DNA of 64,000 nucleotides from the NCBI RefSeq assembly GCF_000524195.1, contig NW_020170383.1:762462-826461 (forward strand). Reading direction: 5' to 3'. Below, piece by piece: positions 35,053 through 46,538 of the stretch (the stretch's first letter is position 1; each line of letters begins with the position of its first letter). This DNA is from Echinococcus granulosus (Eukaryota; Platyhelminthes; Cestoda; Cyclophyllidea; Taeniidae). Position numbers and translations under genes: made by a program. The notes beneath the pieces were generated by a model, which saw only the letters and a list, made by a program, of their open reading frames with translations, made no database searches and had not been told where the DNA came from.

Positions 35053-38000
35053 AATTTAGTACGGCATTGGTGTTTCATAAAACTCAGAGGTTAGAAACAC
35101 GTCCTAAGCCAGTTCTAAACATAAAATAAATTTCACCTTTTAGGAATGTTAGCCTACGCTGACATTTAACGGCGTCTCTACCTTCTCTTGCCATCTCCTT
35201 TCATTCTGCTGAACGTAATCTTGTAGATGATGCAGCTGTCAAATTCTTGCGACAAAGAGTGGGGAAAGCTGGAAGATTTATAATTGATCTAGTCGCGTCA
35301 GAGTCAAAAAGAAATCTACATAAACATCCTTCTAGTGTGCTTGGGGCTTGCAAGAATGAATGGGAGCAGTTTGAGAGCAAACATGGTGAGGGAAGAAGGG
35401 TTTGTCCAACTATGCAATGTATTTTGGGGGCCTCAATATGAAGGTGTTGGGTTTGGTCGCCTGTTCGGGTTTTTGTAGCGCATGACCGTAAGCAGGTTCT
35501 GATGCTTCCTGGTTGCGAATACCACCAGCTGGCTGGAAAATTTGTTATTTATACCACTAAGCTTCTCGGCCATGATCAGTGTTCGAACTTAATGTCTAAA
35601 CTGGACAGTTATCTATCCAGCAAACCCGTTCGAGGGGCAGCCAGGGAAGACTCATTCTGCTAGAAGTTGGAGACTCTTCACGCACTTTTAATCATGACCC
35701 ACTTTTTAGTAAGGATAAAAGAACTCTTTGGCTAGTGTCTGTTCCTCCTGATTGATGACGGGTTGGGGTAAGGTAGAGCAGCAGTGGTCTAACTTTGTGT
35801 CAGGGGTGACACCTGCGCCTATGGAAGCCGAGAAGAGAGCTTTGGGAGAGCATGAAGGATCTAAGGTGTCCTCTGGTGTCAAGGGTAGAGCCAGAGAATA
35901 AATGTAAAGGTTTAAGCCACCAGTGTAAAAGATATAGCACTTATCTCTACCCCTTCGGCCTTCGTTCTCTTGGAACATGTGAGCTGACTAGGTAAGAGCA
36001 TTTTTATTGGTAATATTAGAGTAGGGGACAAAGACCAAAGGTAAACAAGTTAGGAACACTCTTCTCCCTCGGGGATTTCAGATGACTTTTCCGTTACCAA
36101 ATTCGTATTCACTCTGCTTTTCGCCTAAGAGGTACACTTAACCAAGCATGTACTACAGTAGTTTGTAACCCTGCTATTTTGCACTAATTTATTGTCAGAC
36201 CCCTTTGGGAAGCACCGGAGCCCAGGCGCTTTAAATACAAAGCAGAAATTTTCTTTTGGTCTGGACTTTATTTGATGCAGAGGACAAACCATGCTTAAGA
36301 TCAAGTCTTGGTGTTTTTTTCTCGTGAAATTATCGTTTGCCAAAAATTCAACGTTTTTGAAGCAAAAAATTCCAAAAATCCGCTTTTATTCGCCATTCAT
36401 TTTTCACATAGTGACTTAAATAGAAACCATATGACAAATTATTCGTTTGTGCTTACTCTTTTAAAAGCCTCTACATAGGTCTCTGTGGAAGATTACAAGT
36501 CATCCTTGATGCTGGTAGGCACTAACATCTTTGGATTGGAGTGAGAAGTGCCGTCCTTCGTATCTGCTTCTCACACCCAATATTGCTTTGTCCAATTCGC
36601 ACATTTCCGTCAACTAAATACCACCCGTGAATTTTGGAGCCGGGTTCAGCATTATAAGCACAATTCCTACCCGAGTAGAGTGATTGATCTTTCTTCAACT
36701 CATGGTAAAATAAAACGAAATAATCAGGGAAACGCTAAATCTTCTTCCAATTATTCCAATCTCTATAGCAATTCCGGCTTTTGTTTTAAATGTTTTTGAT
36801 CCAAATCAAGCAATTTTTGAAATACATATATAATTAGCTGACTGCTACAATCGTATCATTCGCTACTCTCCAAATCCGCCGGAAATGCTAGTGGTCGATG
36901 GTTTCTACATCCGTAATTTTTCATAATTTATTCTTCGATCTTGGGCTAAATTTTGTCTATGTAGGTGTGTGAGACCACAGAGTGAATTAAAGAATGTACT
37001 TGGTTTCGTATTTGCTCTGTTAACCGGCACCGCTTTCATCATCGTAGTTTCCAGAGCAGAAGCGTCTCATACTCTAACTGAAGTGTTATGGGCGGAGGAA
37101 AAAGGGGACGGAAAGGTCACGGGACGCTTGCGAGTAACCCTTGATGCAGCTCCCTGACCTTTGTTGCTTTAAGTCCAGTATGATGCATATTATCAATGGT
37201 ATATTGCAGGCTTACCTACTCCAAATGGTCCATGGGATTTTTGCTTAAAATCTTCATCGATCACCGGAAGCTTCCTTGACACGATCTACATTTGACTTCG
37301 GGACTGGTTTAAATGCGTCTCCGTATAGACAGAGACTTGTTCGAAAAACTCACACTCAAATGATTCCCGATTTCCATCGTGCGCACCATGATCTATCTGA
37401 CGCCACTCAGTATATCAAGTTAATGTGAATATTGCTGTTATAAGGACTAGCTTATTCTACAATTTACTCTCAGCTAAGCCACGAATCCGTTATTGACTGC
37501 ATGATTGCAACCTACTAAAGCTAACCTAACCACTTCAATGACTGCTATGGCGTGGCTGCCAGAATGCTGACGCTCGCGTGGCGCAGCGCAACCTCGCCAC
37601 ACGCTCCGCCTGCACGTGCTAGAAACTCGTGGGGCACACGCTTCCAAATCATGTGATTTGGGTTTGTTCACATGTTGGGCTAGCTTGCGCCATCGCCTTT
37701 CCACGCTACGAGTGACGCTAGAGCCTTCTGTTGGTGTTTATCACTTTAACCGTTTTCGCCTTTTCGCTTTTGGTTCAGAGATCCAGTATTTTTCTTCTTT
37801 CTATGCAAAAAAGGCGAAAGAGAACCGATCAACTATTAGCACTGCTCTACGCTAACGGAACGGCGTAAAATTGCTGATGGTAGTTGATCGCGTCTCAGTT
37901 TCGAGAGTTACTAATCTCATCCTTGACCAACAATCCTCCCTTTGCGTGACCATCGCCTTCAAAATACCACCCAATCCTACCCAATCGCTTACTGCCATAT

Positions 38001-38985
38001 TCGTTTGAGAAATAAATGGCCCCTTGAACCTGTGACACTAGGGTTTCTTCACTAAGGCTTCAGCCACTCATTTATTTCATGGATTGCCTGGTTAAACCAC
38101 TTTCTTAGTAAATAACAACACACTTTATGACATGAGAATAAAATTACCCTAATTATTGAACTATTAGCCTAGGCCCATAAGTTTTTCCCTCCCATGCCAT
38201 TGCGATGGCATAGTTGTATTTTGCAGCAATTAAAACCGGCAGATAATCTTGCACCTTCTAATGCGGCATGTCCCAAGTATATGCCTGATTTAGCCTTTAA
38301 CTTACGTCCTTACTGTAACATGGTAACAAACCGGCAGTTATGTCTGTCGACTTTGGCCTGAGATGTTCACACCATCCTAAGTAGCTGTAGCCCACTTGAC
38401 TTGGCTCCCTTTACACGTCTGTGAATGCGAGCCTCGTTCTACTATCGCGCGCCCCTAGGGGCTCATGCGCTACGAAAGCTAATACTCATGCGCACTGTTT
38501 GCCGCAATCTCAGATTGGAACCGAAAGCCTGGAATGGACTCAGCAAGTGCTCCCACCTACGGGCTGGCTTGCACGACTCGAAGGCATCCCCGCAACGCCA
38601 CCAAACTCACCCATCACACAAGCTTCCCCAAAGCTGCGACTTAATTACTCATGCTTTCATTGCGGAGTACCGCACCCGATAATCGACCTCATCTGTACAG
38701 AGGTGACAGCTCCCCTATACACTTAACTTCAGGTGATTCCCTTCAAGGTGAATCCGATGACGTAACCTAGCTCTTAGTACCTCCATGGGTGTTTGGCCTG
38801 TATAAGCATACATTAGTTTCATTTTCATATGAGGAAGTTTTACCTCCTACGGCTTCTACAGTAGAGATACTTTGACGTTTGCAAATGCCACAAATTTACG
38901 AAACAATCGAGGTGATTCTCATCCAACGACACCAGCGAAACTGAAAAATCCATCAACACAAGAGCAGTCTAAGTGCAAAAGATGG
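35053..38985. other. Intergenic, no gene recognised
   Basis: The first part may hold the unrecognised 5' end (gag, LTR) of the retrotransposon relic. A CpG-rich block lies at about 37535-37740 and is described separately. An open stretch at 38421-38726 (plus, 101 codons, open in two frames) is GC-richer than its surroundings but has no known motif. Confidence 0.5.
37535..37740. promoter_or_regulatory. CpG-rich block with E-box and inverted repeat
   Basis: A roughly 200-base segment dense in CpG and GCG words, in otherwise AT-rich DNA. It contains a CACGTG E-box at 37613-37618 and an inverted repeat CCAAATCA-TG-TGATTTGG at 37644-37661. No adjacent gene start is recognised, so promoter function is only a guess. 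Confidence 0.25.
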
Positions 38986-38991
38986 TTTATT
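38986..38991 (-). terminator. Candidate poly(A) signal of the MTMR gene
   Basis: A minus-strand AATAAA about 325 bases downstream of the stop codon of the myotubularin gene; it is the first canonical hexamer I see after that stop. Confidence 0.5.
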
Positions 38992-39314
38992 CAATCCTTA
39001 GTAAACTATAAAGACGCCAGAGGTAGCACACTAAAGACGAGGGGAAAGAAAGAAACAGCAAAACAGAACTAAACACTGGTATTTCAATACTTGAGAAAAG
39101 TAGAGGAAAATAGGGAGTATGGAAGCCTTATTCGCGATTACAGAGAAATCAGCACAAACGCAGGCGTATGAGCTCTCCTTTAATATTCTGAGGTGTTACT
39201 GGTGTATACAAGTAGGGATGTAAGTGAATGTATCTTTCCATTGGAAAGAAAAGCGGCATCTCTGGAGGGGGGAGGAAGAGGGAATTAGATGTGGGATATA
39301 CACAGATAAGTGGC

Positions 39315-42300
39315 TCAAGCTTTGGCAGTTCCATTTTGGCTGTGGGCGCTTGAGCAGGTGAGGGGAGAGCCTGAGGGGAACCGCCGCTCAAGGCGTCGGC
39401 AGATACCTCCATCGGCGCAGGCAGACGAGCACGAGATTGCGGTGGCAGTGGTGCTGCTGGTGCAGCTACCGGGGAGAGGAGCGCAGGACAGGTGGGCAGC
39501 GTAGCCCCGGCAGTACACATCTCCCTCCTCCACCGTTTGGGAGTCGGCGAGGAGTTGACGTGCCTCAATCGACTCGAACGGGCATCCACGATAGCATGCC
39601 CCGCAAATGGGTTTGCAGTTGTTGAGCTCTCGCGGGGTCTCGGAACAGTTGCCACAGAAATTTCGAAGACAATAACTAGAGTACCCAATACCAGTGCCTA
39701 AGTTAGCATCGAGAGATAAGTCTTTTTTTCAACAAGAGCCGTTAGAGAGCTGGGCTATGAAGTGCAAGGATATATACTGATGAGTTGGATTAGCGGTGCA
39801 AACAAATTGTCTCTGAAATGAATAAAAAACTACTGGGTTATGAGAACCTTGATAGTCGATTGTAAAACGAAAAGCTGGAAGTGTGAATAGTCAGGTAATG
39901 AATCAATAAGGTGGACCCAAAACAAACCCGCATGGAAGGGGAGAAAGAATGCCATCGAGAGGACTATCACATCCACCACAAGCAGGTCCACCAGGAACGC
40001 CGGAGTAAGCAAGCAGGGCAGAGCTTTCGACAACATCAAAGGAGCTGTAGTCTGACGAGGGGCTGGGACAGCAGCGCCTTCGTAGTGGTGGAGGGTTAAA
40101 AGTGCAGGAAGTGACATTGTGGGGAGCGAACCCGTCAGGCCAGTTAAGCAGTATGTCATCGGTTGCCGATTGGGTCATCAGGGAATGTGGTTTAACTGGT
40201 GTCCCGTTGGTCCTCACGTAGATGCCGCCACAGTCTGCATGGTCGTCGACTCCCTGATGGTTGCCGATTGCGTCAGAGAGAGCCTAGAGGAACATAGTCA
40301 GGACACTTTGTCTGCCAACAAGAGACTGACATAGCTAAAAACATCAAAAACAGTCCAGCAATAACGCATTTTGAGCAAACCAAAGGCCAAAACAATAATA
40401 GCACAAACTCACTGTACAATTCAATTAGAACCAATGTCACTTTAAAATATATATTTGGTTGAAAATTTTCTTCGTCAAGACTTTACCAATAGGTTCCAGA
40501 AGCTTACAGAATAAAGCGTAGTGATTGGTTCAACTTAAACATTATCGCAATTACAAATTACGCTTAACATTTACTTTCACCACCACTGATTTGAACCCGT
40601 TTGCATCAAACAGACGACTGGTTTCGATTTTGTTCGAGACGGACTTCGCACCGCGTATATTTCTAGCGTCCTTACTGATACAAGACACACTGAGCACAAA
40701 TATTTCAGATGCGCATTCAAAAAGGCGCAACTGATAAGTGTAGTGCGTGAACACCCAAACCCGAAAGGGATTAGACACAATAACAATAAGTGCAGAGACG
40801 ACATATGTCTAACCTCAACAATAGATGACGGCGGATTCGCCTGTCCATCACCATGACTGTTCTGCTGAGTCGCAGTTACCTCGGGAGAGATCAACGGTGA
40901 CGAAAACAGTTCAGCACTGGAAGAAGCAGAGGTGGTGAAGATACCTTGTAAGTTACTTTCATTACTTTTATCATCCACTAGAGCGCGCAAACGAGCCACC
41001 TCTTGCAAGAGGCATGCAATATTGGCCTCGAGGCGATCAATGTGGCTCTGGTGCTCTGCGCGTATATGATCCTCCTGTCTTTGACGCTCGTGAAATTTTA
41101 AGGTGACAGGGTCGACCCGAAGAGGCAAGCCGTCCCAATCAACGGAGAAACCGCGCTCGGGTGTAACTGGAGGCTAAATGGCAATATAATAGACAACCTC
41201 GTTTAACCTCAGGACATCGGCAATCTCAAAGGGGGCCCGAGTGGGCGCAGAAGTAGAGAGCTTACCTCCTTAGAAGCTGCTAAATCCCACGAAGTGCCAT
41301 TAGACAGATTTACTCGATCAGGACCACTTGAGGCCAAAAGGGTTGGACTTCCGGGTAGAGCTTCACTGTTAGTGCGGAGATTTTGGTGAGACTCACCCTC
41401 TGTATGGGATCGAGTACGACTACCAATGAGACTGTTAGGATTGCAATCATCAACAGAGTCCGCCTCTCCCATGATATCCCTCTTGGTTTGATCGACCGAG
41501 GGTAAATTGATTTGCGAGCCAATGGATTCATCGTTCGCACCTGCGGATACTGACTCATCAGCCAGCATTCGAAATTGGGCGCTGAACACGGGGCGACCAA
41601 AGTAGCCATCGATCCAGGCTCTCTGGACAAGTTAACATAGATTATGCAGACGGCGGAACAAGAGACCGCTCTTAAGGACGCATCTAGGGGCATTATTGAG
41701 GCTCCCATAATGTATACGAATGTATTCTCATCAGGGAGTTAATTAAATGACCACCACTGATGGGAGAAAAACGGCGCTTTTAAATGATGTTTAAAAGTGG
41801 TATCTCCAGAAGTTGATGGACTGCATTCAGCATTTGCGCCAAAATCGATAAAAACTGTTTACCACGGTGTTAAGTGACAATGACCGAAATTAATAGCTTA
41901 ATCGAACAACTAAAAACAGAAGGTACTTACCATTCCATAGCAGGCCGCACCTGACAACGAGATCGTTGACTGACTCATTGGGGAAAAGGAAGATGTTGAA
42001 GGAAACGCGTGTTGGGCCATAAAGACATGGGTCATTCCTTCTCCCCCGACATCTTCACCGTCCCCTGAACAGGGGACGGATAGAGTAGCCAGGACTTCGT
42101 CGCCTGCTGTCATACTCCCTTCTGCTTCCTCAACGTCGTGGCTATCATCGAGAGGAGCTTTGTTCACAACAAGTATGTCAGTATCTCCAAGACTCTGTAA
42201 AAAAAGTATTTCAGCAATCAGTGTAATGCCTTAGTTACAAATGTGAATGGATTGCTTCGCGGTAATACACCGATCACCTCTGGATGATAAAAGCGGAAAA

Positions 42301-45300
42301 CAGCTGCTAACCAATGGAAAAAACAAATTCGATCATAAATCGAGAAGTGGAACAATGTTTGCAGCAAACTCGTATGAACAGGACGCAAATTTGTAGTCAG
42401 CTACTGGATAATACTTCTAAATAAATCAGCCCAACTAGATTAGGATCTAAAAACAAACATTGTAAATACCCTACTAAAACTATTGAGTTTATTGATTCGC
42501 GATTACTTTTATCAAGGTGGCGCTTCCGGGAATACGTAAGCAAAGGCTTTCTATCAACTTAAAACATTCGAACACCACTCCAACTAGAAGTTGAAAAAAA
42601 TTTAACGAGGCAATGTACCAAGAGATGAATTTCTCAGGACATACGAATTCGGATCTATCAAGTATAAAGGTACAAAAGTCGTAGGTATATTGCGCTTTTG
42701 ATTCCTTTACTTCACTCTCCGGAGACAGATATATTTGCCGCTATCTAGAAATGCATGCAAAAACTGTATAAACCGTCGCATGTGCATTCATAGCTTAACA
42801 AAATGATACAACTATAGTTTAATAGACAAAATTAACAGACCTTATGTTATGGATTTAAAATTCGGCGGGAAGTGCTTTAGCTCATAAACTGTTCAACACA
42901 TGTGTAACATTAAATGATCTCCAATCACAAGATTAAGCATTCATGGACATACCGAGAGCCTCAATCTGTTAGCTGAGCTGAAAGGTGGGTCGCTGCCACT
43001 TCGCATATGCCTGTGCGGAGACCTGTTCGGTACGCTTCTGACAAGATTCTGATCAGAACGGGACACATTCAGGTTTTCTTTATCATTAATTACGACCAAT
43101 TTCGGATCTGTGTTTGGAGGTACGTCAGGGGGAGCGATTGATAGAAAATCTGGTACTGAAGGTGAAGCATCAACCCGAACCATGGTCACTCGCTCTAAAG
43201 ATGTAGATTGACGAAACAAAGAAGCTGCTGCGGTCTCTGATTGAAATGTCGTGGGCGCGATTGTCGGAAGATCCGCATGCTTATGGTTAACGTCGGAGAG
43301 TGATTGGGAGCGCTGCCGAACATCGGCGAGAGTAGCACTAGAACCATGTACTTCAGCAGTTTCGGAGAGGGTGGCGGGTGTGGGAACAGCAATAGAGGCA
43401 CTGGGACGGCAGCTTAAAAGGTCAGTATTTGTGGCGGGACTCGATGTGGAAATCTGGAGGGGAGATGATGTATCGCTGGCCCGCCGAAGAGGAGCGACCA
43501 AAACCGGAGGCTGACTAAGAGCTCCAGATGCGTTGGATGGTAGCAGTGCATTGACATATAGGGTATCCCACAATTCCAAGTTGCTTACGTGCCAAGCCGG
43601 GTTTATCACCTAAAACAGTCATTAATGAGCAGAATTAGTGCACCCCAGAGATTCAAACTCACTGCCCCAGTCATGTGCAAATCCAAAAATAGTAAACACC
43701 GCTGTTCATTTGCACGTCTCAAAATAAATCTTATGAGCAACAAATCGCTCATGTGGATTAATGAAATTATGCTGATACAAAATAAGGAAAAATCATCGCA
43801 CCTCATTTTTTTCTTCGTAAAGGTAGTTAATGATGGACCAATTGTAAGTGGGATTTAAGTATGCCCAAATTGAGCAAGTTTGTGAGGCACAGCGATTCTC
43901 CTGGCGTTCAAGCTCCGAGTTGCATAGAAACGTCCCGAAAAGTCCCGAATATGTATGAATAGCTATTTTAACCTGAGAGAAAATAAAAGTATTACTTAGC
44001 CTTATAAAACGTAGGATAAGCGCATTCAAAGTGCATATGGAATTGGTAAAAACTCAAGATACAGCTGAATGCCGGATTTACTTATCAGAGTTAAGGGTGA
44101 AAGTCCATCAACTTCAATCCAAATAACGATTAGCTATGGCATTTTGACCTACTCTTGGTAGAAAAAAAGGCAGAATCAGTAAGCAAAGGTTCGAAACCAC
44201 ATGTATAAGTTATGCTGAGGCGCACCAGGAAGAGTTCATTGAACTCGAAGCAGTGAGGAAACTGGCGCTGGATCTGGCGAACGCAGTCTAGCCACTGGAG
44301 GAAAATAGGGCTCTGCTCTTCACTACTGCACGAGTTCAAACTGTGTCCACAACGATCACCAAATTTATGACCAAATTGCAACCATTCGCGCTCGATGAGG
44401 ATACGGAACCCCTGGATTCATCAAAAACAATAAGTAGACAATGTTAACATTTCAGCATTACTGAACGCCATTTATTGAAACAATGCAGATAGAGAGCGTT
44501 TATTAAGAACTATTTTCTCTGATATCCTCTTACACAGAACACGGTTTCGTGGGAATGCAGTGCCTTTCAACGTCTTATGGAAGTAAACATTCCTCCAATT
44601 TTCAATTGAGTTTGGCATCGAGGGACCATATCATATCATATTATATCATATACACGCACTTGGTAAGACTAGACCATAAATGGAAGCGTTAGGTAAAAGG
44701 TGACTTAGTATCCTCCTGAAAATAGTGCAAGACTTAAAAAAAGGACTAGTCAACGTAGAGTTCACCCGAAGCTTGCAAATAAAGGATGAGAGCGGTGTGC
44801 ATAGCAGTCAAAATAAAGCATATATGTAAACAAGGGTTAAGGCATTGAAAAGTTTAATCATGTAGACGTATTTGCCAACCCGTATCGTCCGATAGTACGG
44901 ATCAAGGAGCAATTCAGCGAGTGACGTCAATTGAGGTGTTCTATCCCAACCGTCCGTGCAATGAACCATTACGGGACGGCCATTAACGTCGAGAGCAGCC
45001 GCAATTTCTACGGCAGATTTCAACAACTGACTGATGTAACTCAGCCACAGAGACCGTTCCAGGGTTGCCAACCAACTAGATTCCCAACAAGATGAAAACA
45101 TTAAAACATAGACACAGACCACAAGTATATTACCCAACTGGACATGAGTTGGGATGTAACACGTAAGTACTTCCCTACTTCCACTTTTTTAAACTAAGGA
45201 GACGAAAGAACGCCACCAATAGGTATAATGTTAACAGAGAAAGTAAAAAGTTGGGGAAACCTGCATCAACCTAAACCACTGACCATATACTCGTACCACA

Positions 45301-46538
45301 TTAGTAGCCGATTCTGGCATAGTTAATGCTTTGAGTAATAGGTTACTATGCAAGATTAATAGAGAAATCTTGCCTTGAATCAGGTTTTTTGTACAGAAGC
45401 ATTAATCGCTCAAAACTCATGCGAACAGCGTGAAGATTTGGTAGATCTGCAAAACGTATCTGTGACTGGTCATAGTACTCCTTATATTCGAAACCACCGC
45501 CACGGAGTCTATTGAATTGAGCAGAGCTGTAATATCTCGCATCAATTATGAGGAGATTGCAAGAGTCTGAAGTAACATACAGAGGCTCAGATACCAATGC
45601 ATAAAAAGACGAACAAAGACCAGCAACTATACCATACCTCCGTGGCTCTGCTTTGACAATGGGTCCTTCCTACAGTTTTCTAGAATTGCTGCAACAAATC
45701 TCTCGTCATATTCGCTCCTTGAATACATAATCCCAACACGAGGCTGAGCACATCGGAGGAGCACAGCACCGGTCCTGCACGATCGCCATACAACAGAAGG
45801 GAATCTATGATGGCTTCTGAAAGTAGCTATATTGGGTATATCTTGATCGGATACATCCCGAGGCAATATGTGATACTTGGGGTAGCTTTTACAAATTCTA
45901 AAAAGTGTATGTTGAAATCAAACCCGTCCCTACTGAAAATCGCTGTTTACATCAGTTATCTTCCAGTTGTTGTCAAATTCAAGCCTATTAAACTCTTGAA
46001 GAATCATTTCTGCTTCTAAAGTAGTGTCGTTTGCTTCCAGATAAACAAAGTTAACTGGCTTACCACCAAGATCGAAGGTTTCTTTCGCTGACGAAAGTAG
46101 TGGGTGACTAGAAACACGTTTTCTAAGCTCATCCCGGAATTGACGCGCAAACATATGCGAAAATTCCTTTACAGAACCGCACAAAATACTCAGTTGCTTG
46201 ATCCAGGCTTCGCAAGCATGCACACTTTTGAACTGGCACCTACAACATAAAGCTTTAATAAAACCACGTTACGTAAAAGTTGTGCCGATTTTTGTTGAGA
46301 CCTCCATGTCAAACAGAGATGAGGTTTCACAAAGTCGTATCAGCATGGTAGGAATGCTGATTACATTGCTTTGATGTCGACAGTACAAAATCATTCTGAA
46401 ACTGGTAAGACAGATGCCTCCGTTAGCGGTTTTATCCAATAACATAATTTCCTCAGAAGGAAGGAAGTGGACACGCTGGATCCATGAAAATTTTCTACGT
46501 TTCGAAGAATTCGCTAGACACAGACTATTGCCCTCCAT
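39315..46538 (-). CDS. MTMR3/4: Myotubularin-related phosphatase, MTMR3/MTMR4 type
   Basis: Phosphoinositide 3-phosphatase acting on PI3P and PI(3,5)P2 of endosomal membranes. Exons in coding order: 46538-46273, 46239-45934, 45885-45638, 45566-45374, 45075-44880, 44411-44226, 43972-43802, 43609-42953, 42194-41931, 41622-41266, 41173-40814, 40283-39928, 39675-39315. Phases agree throughout, giving 1306 residues (human MTMR4 about 1195). Residues 20-125: PH-GRAM domain. Residues 170-540: catalytic core with DARYYSSAQFNRLRGGG, the active-site VHCTDGWDRTPQ (Cys377 and Arg383 of CX5R present), LLLDPYYRTI, FGHKFGDRCGH, FLQWLDCVRQIQRQFP and LFGTFLCN. Then a long Ser/Pro-rich linker, a coiled coil (about 955-1010), and a C-terminal FYVE-like zinc finger. 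The finger has all eight cysteines: C1170/C1173, C1186/C1189, C1194/C1197, C1211/C1214. It lacks the RHHCR motif. Intron 4 uses a GC donor. Intron 1 is 33 nt. A longer open frame to 39149 in the last exon is out of phase with the cysteine pattern. Confidence 0.92.
44627..44653. repeat. Short ATATC-type tandem repeat
   Basis: About 27 bases of imperfect CATAT/TATCA units in an intron of the MTMR gene. Simple sequence with no other signal. Confidence 0.7.

Noticed and set aside
39149..39688. Long proline/alanine-rich frame overlapping the last MTMR exon
   Set aside because: It is out of phase with the preceding exon and with the cysteine spacing of the zinc finger; the shorter frame ending at 39315 fits both.
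43251..43514. Plus-strand open frame opposite the MTMR Ser/Pro-rich exon
   Set aside because: A shadow of the minus-strand coding exon, whose homology is clear.
44184..44194. Perfect Pol III B box GGTTCGAAAC
   Set aside because: No A box, acceptor stem or cloverleaf can be drawn around it, and it lies next to an MTMR exon.
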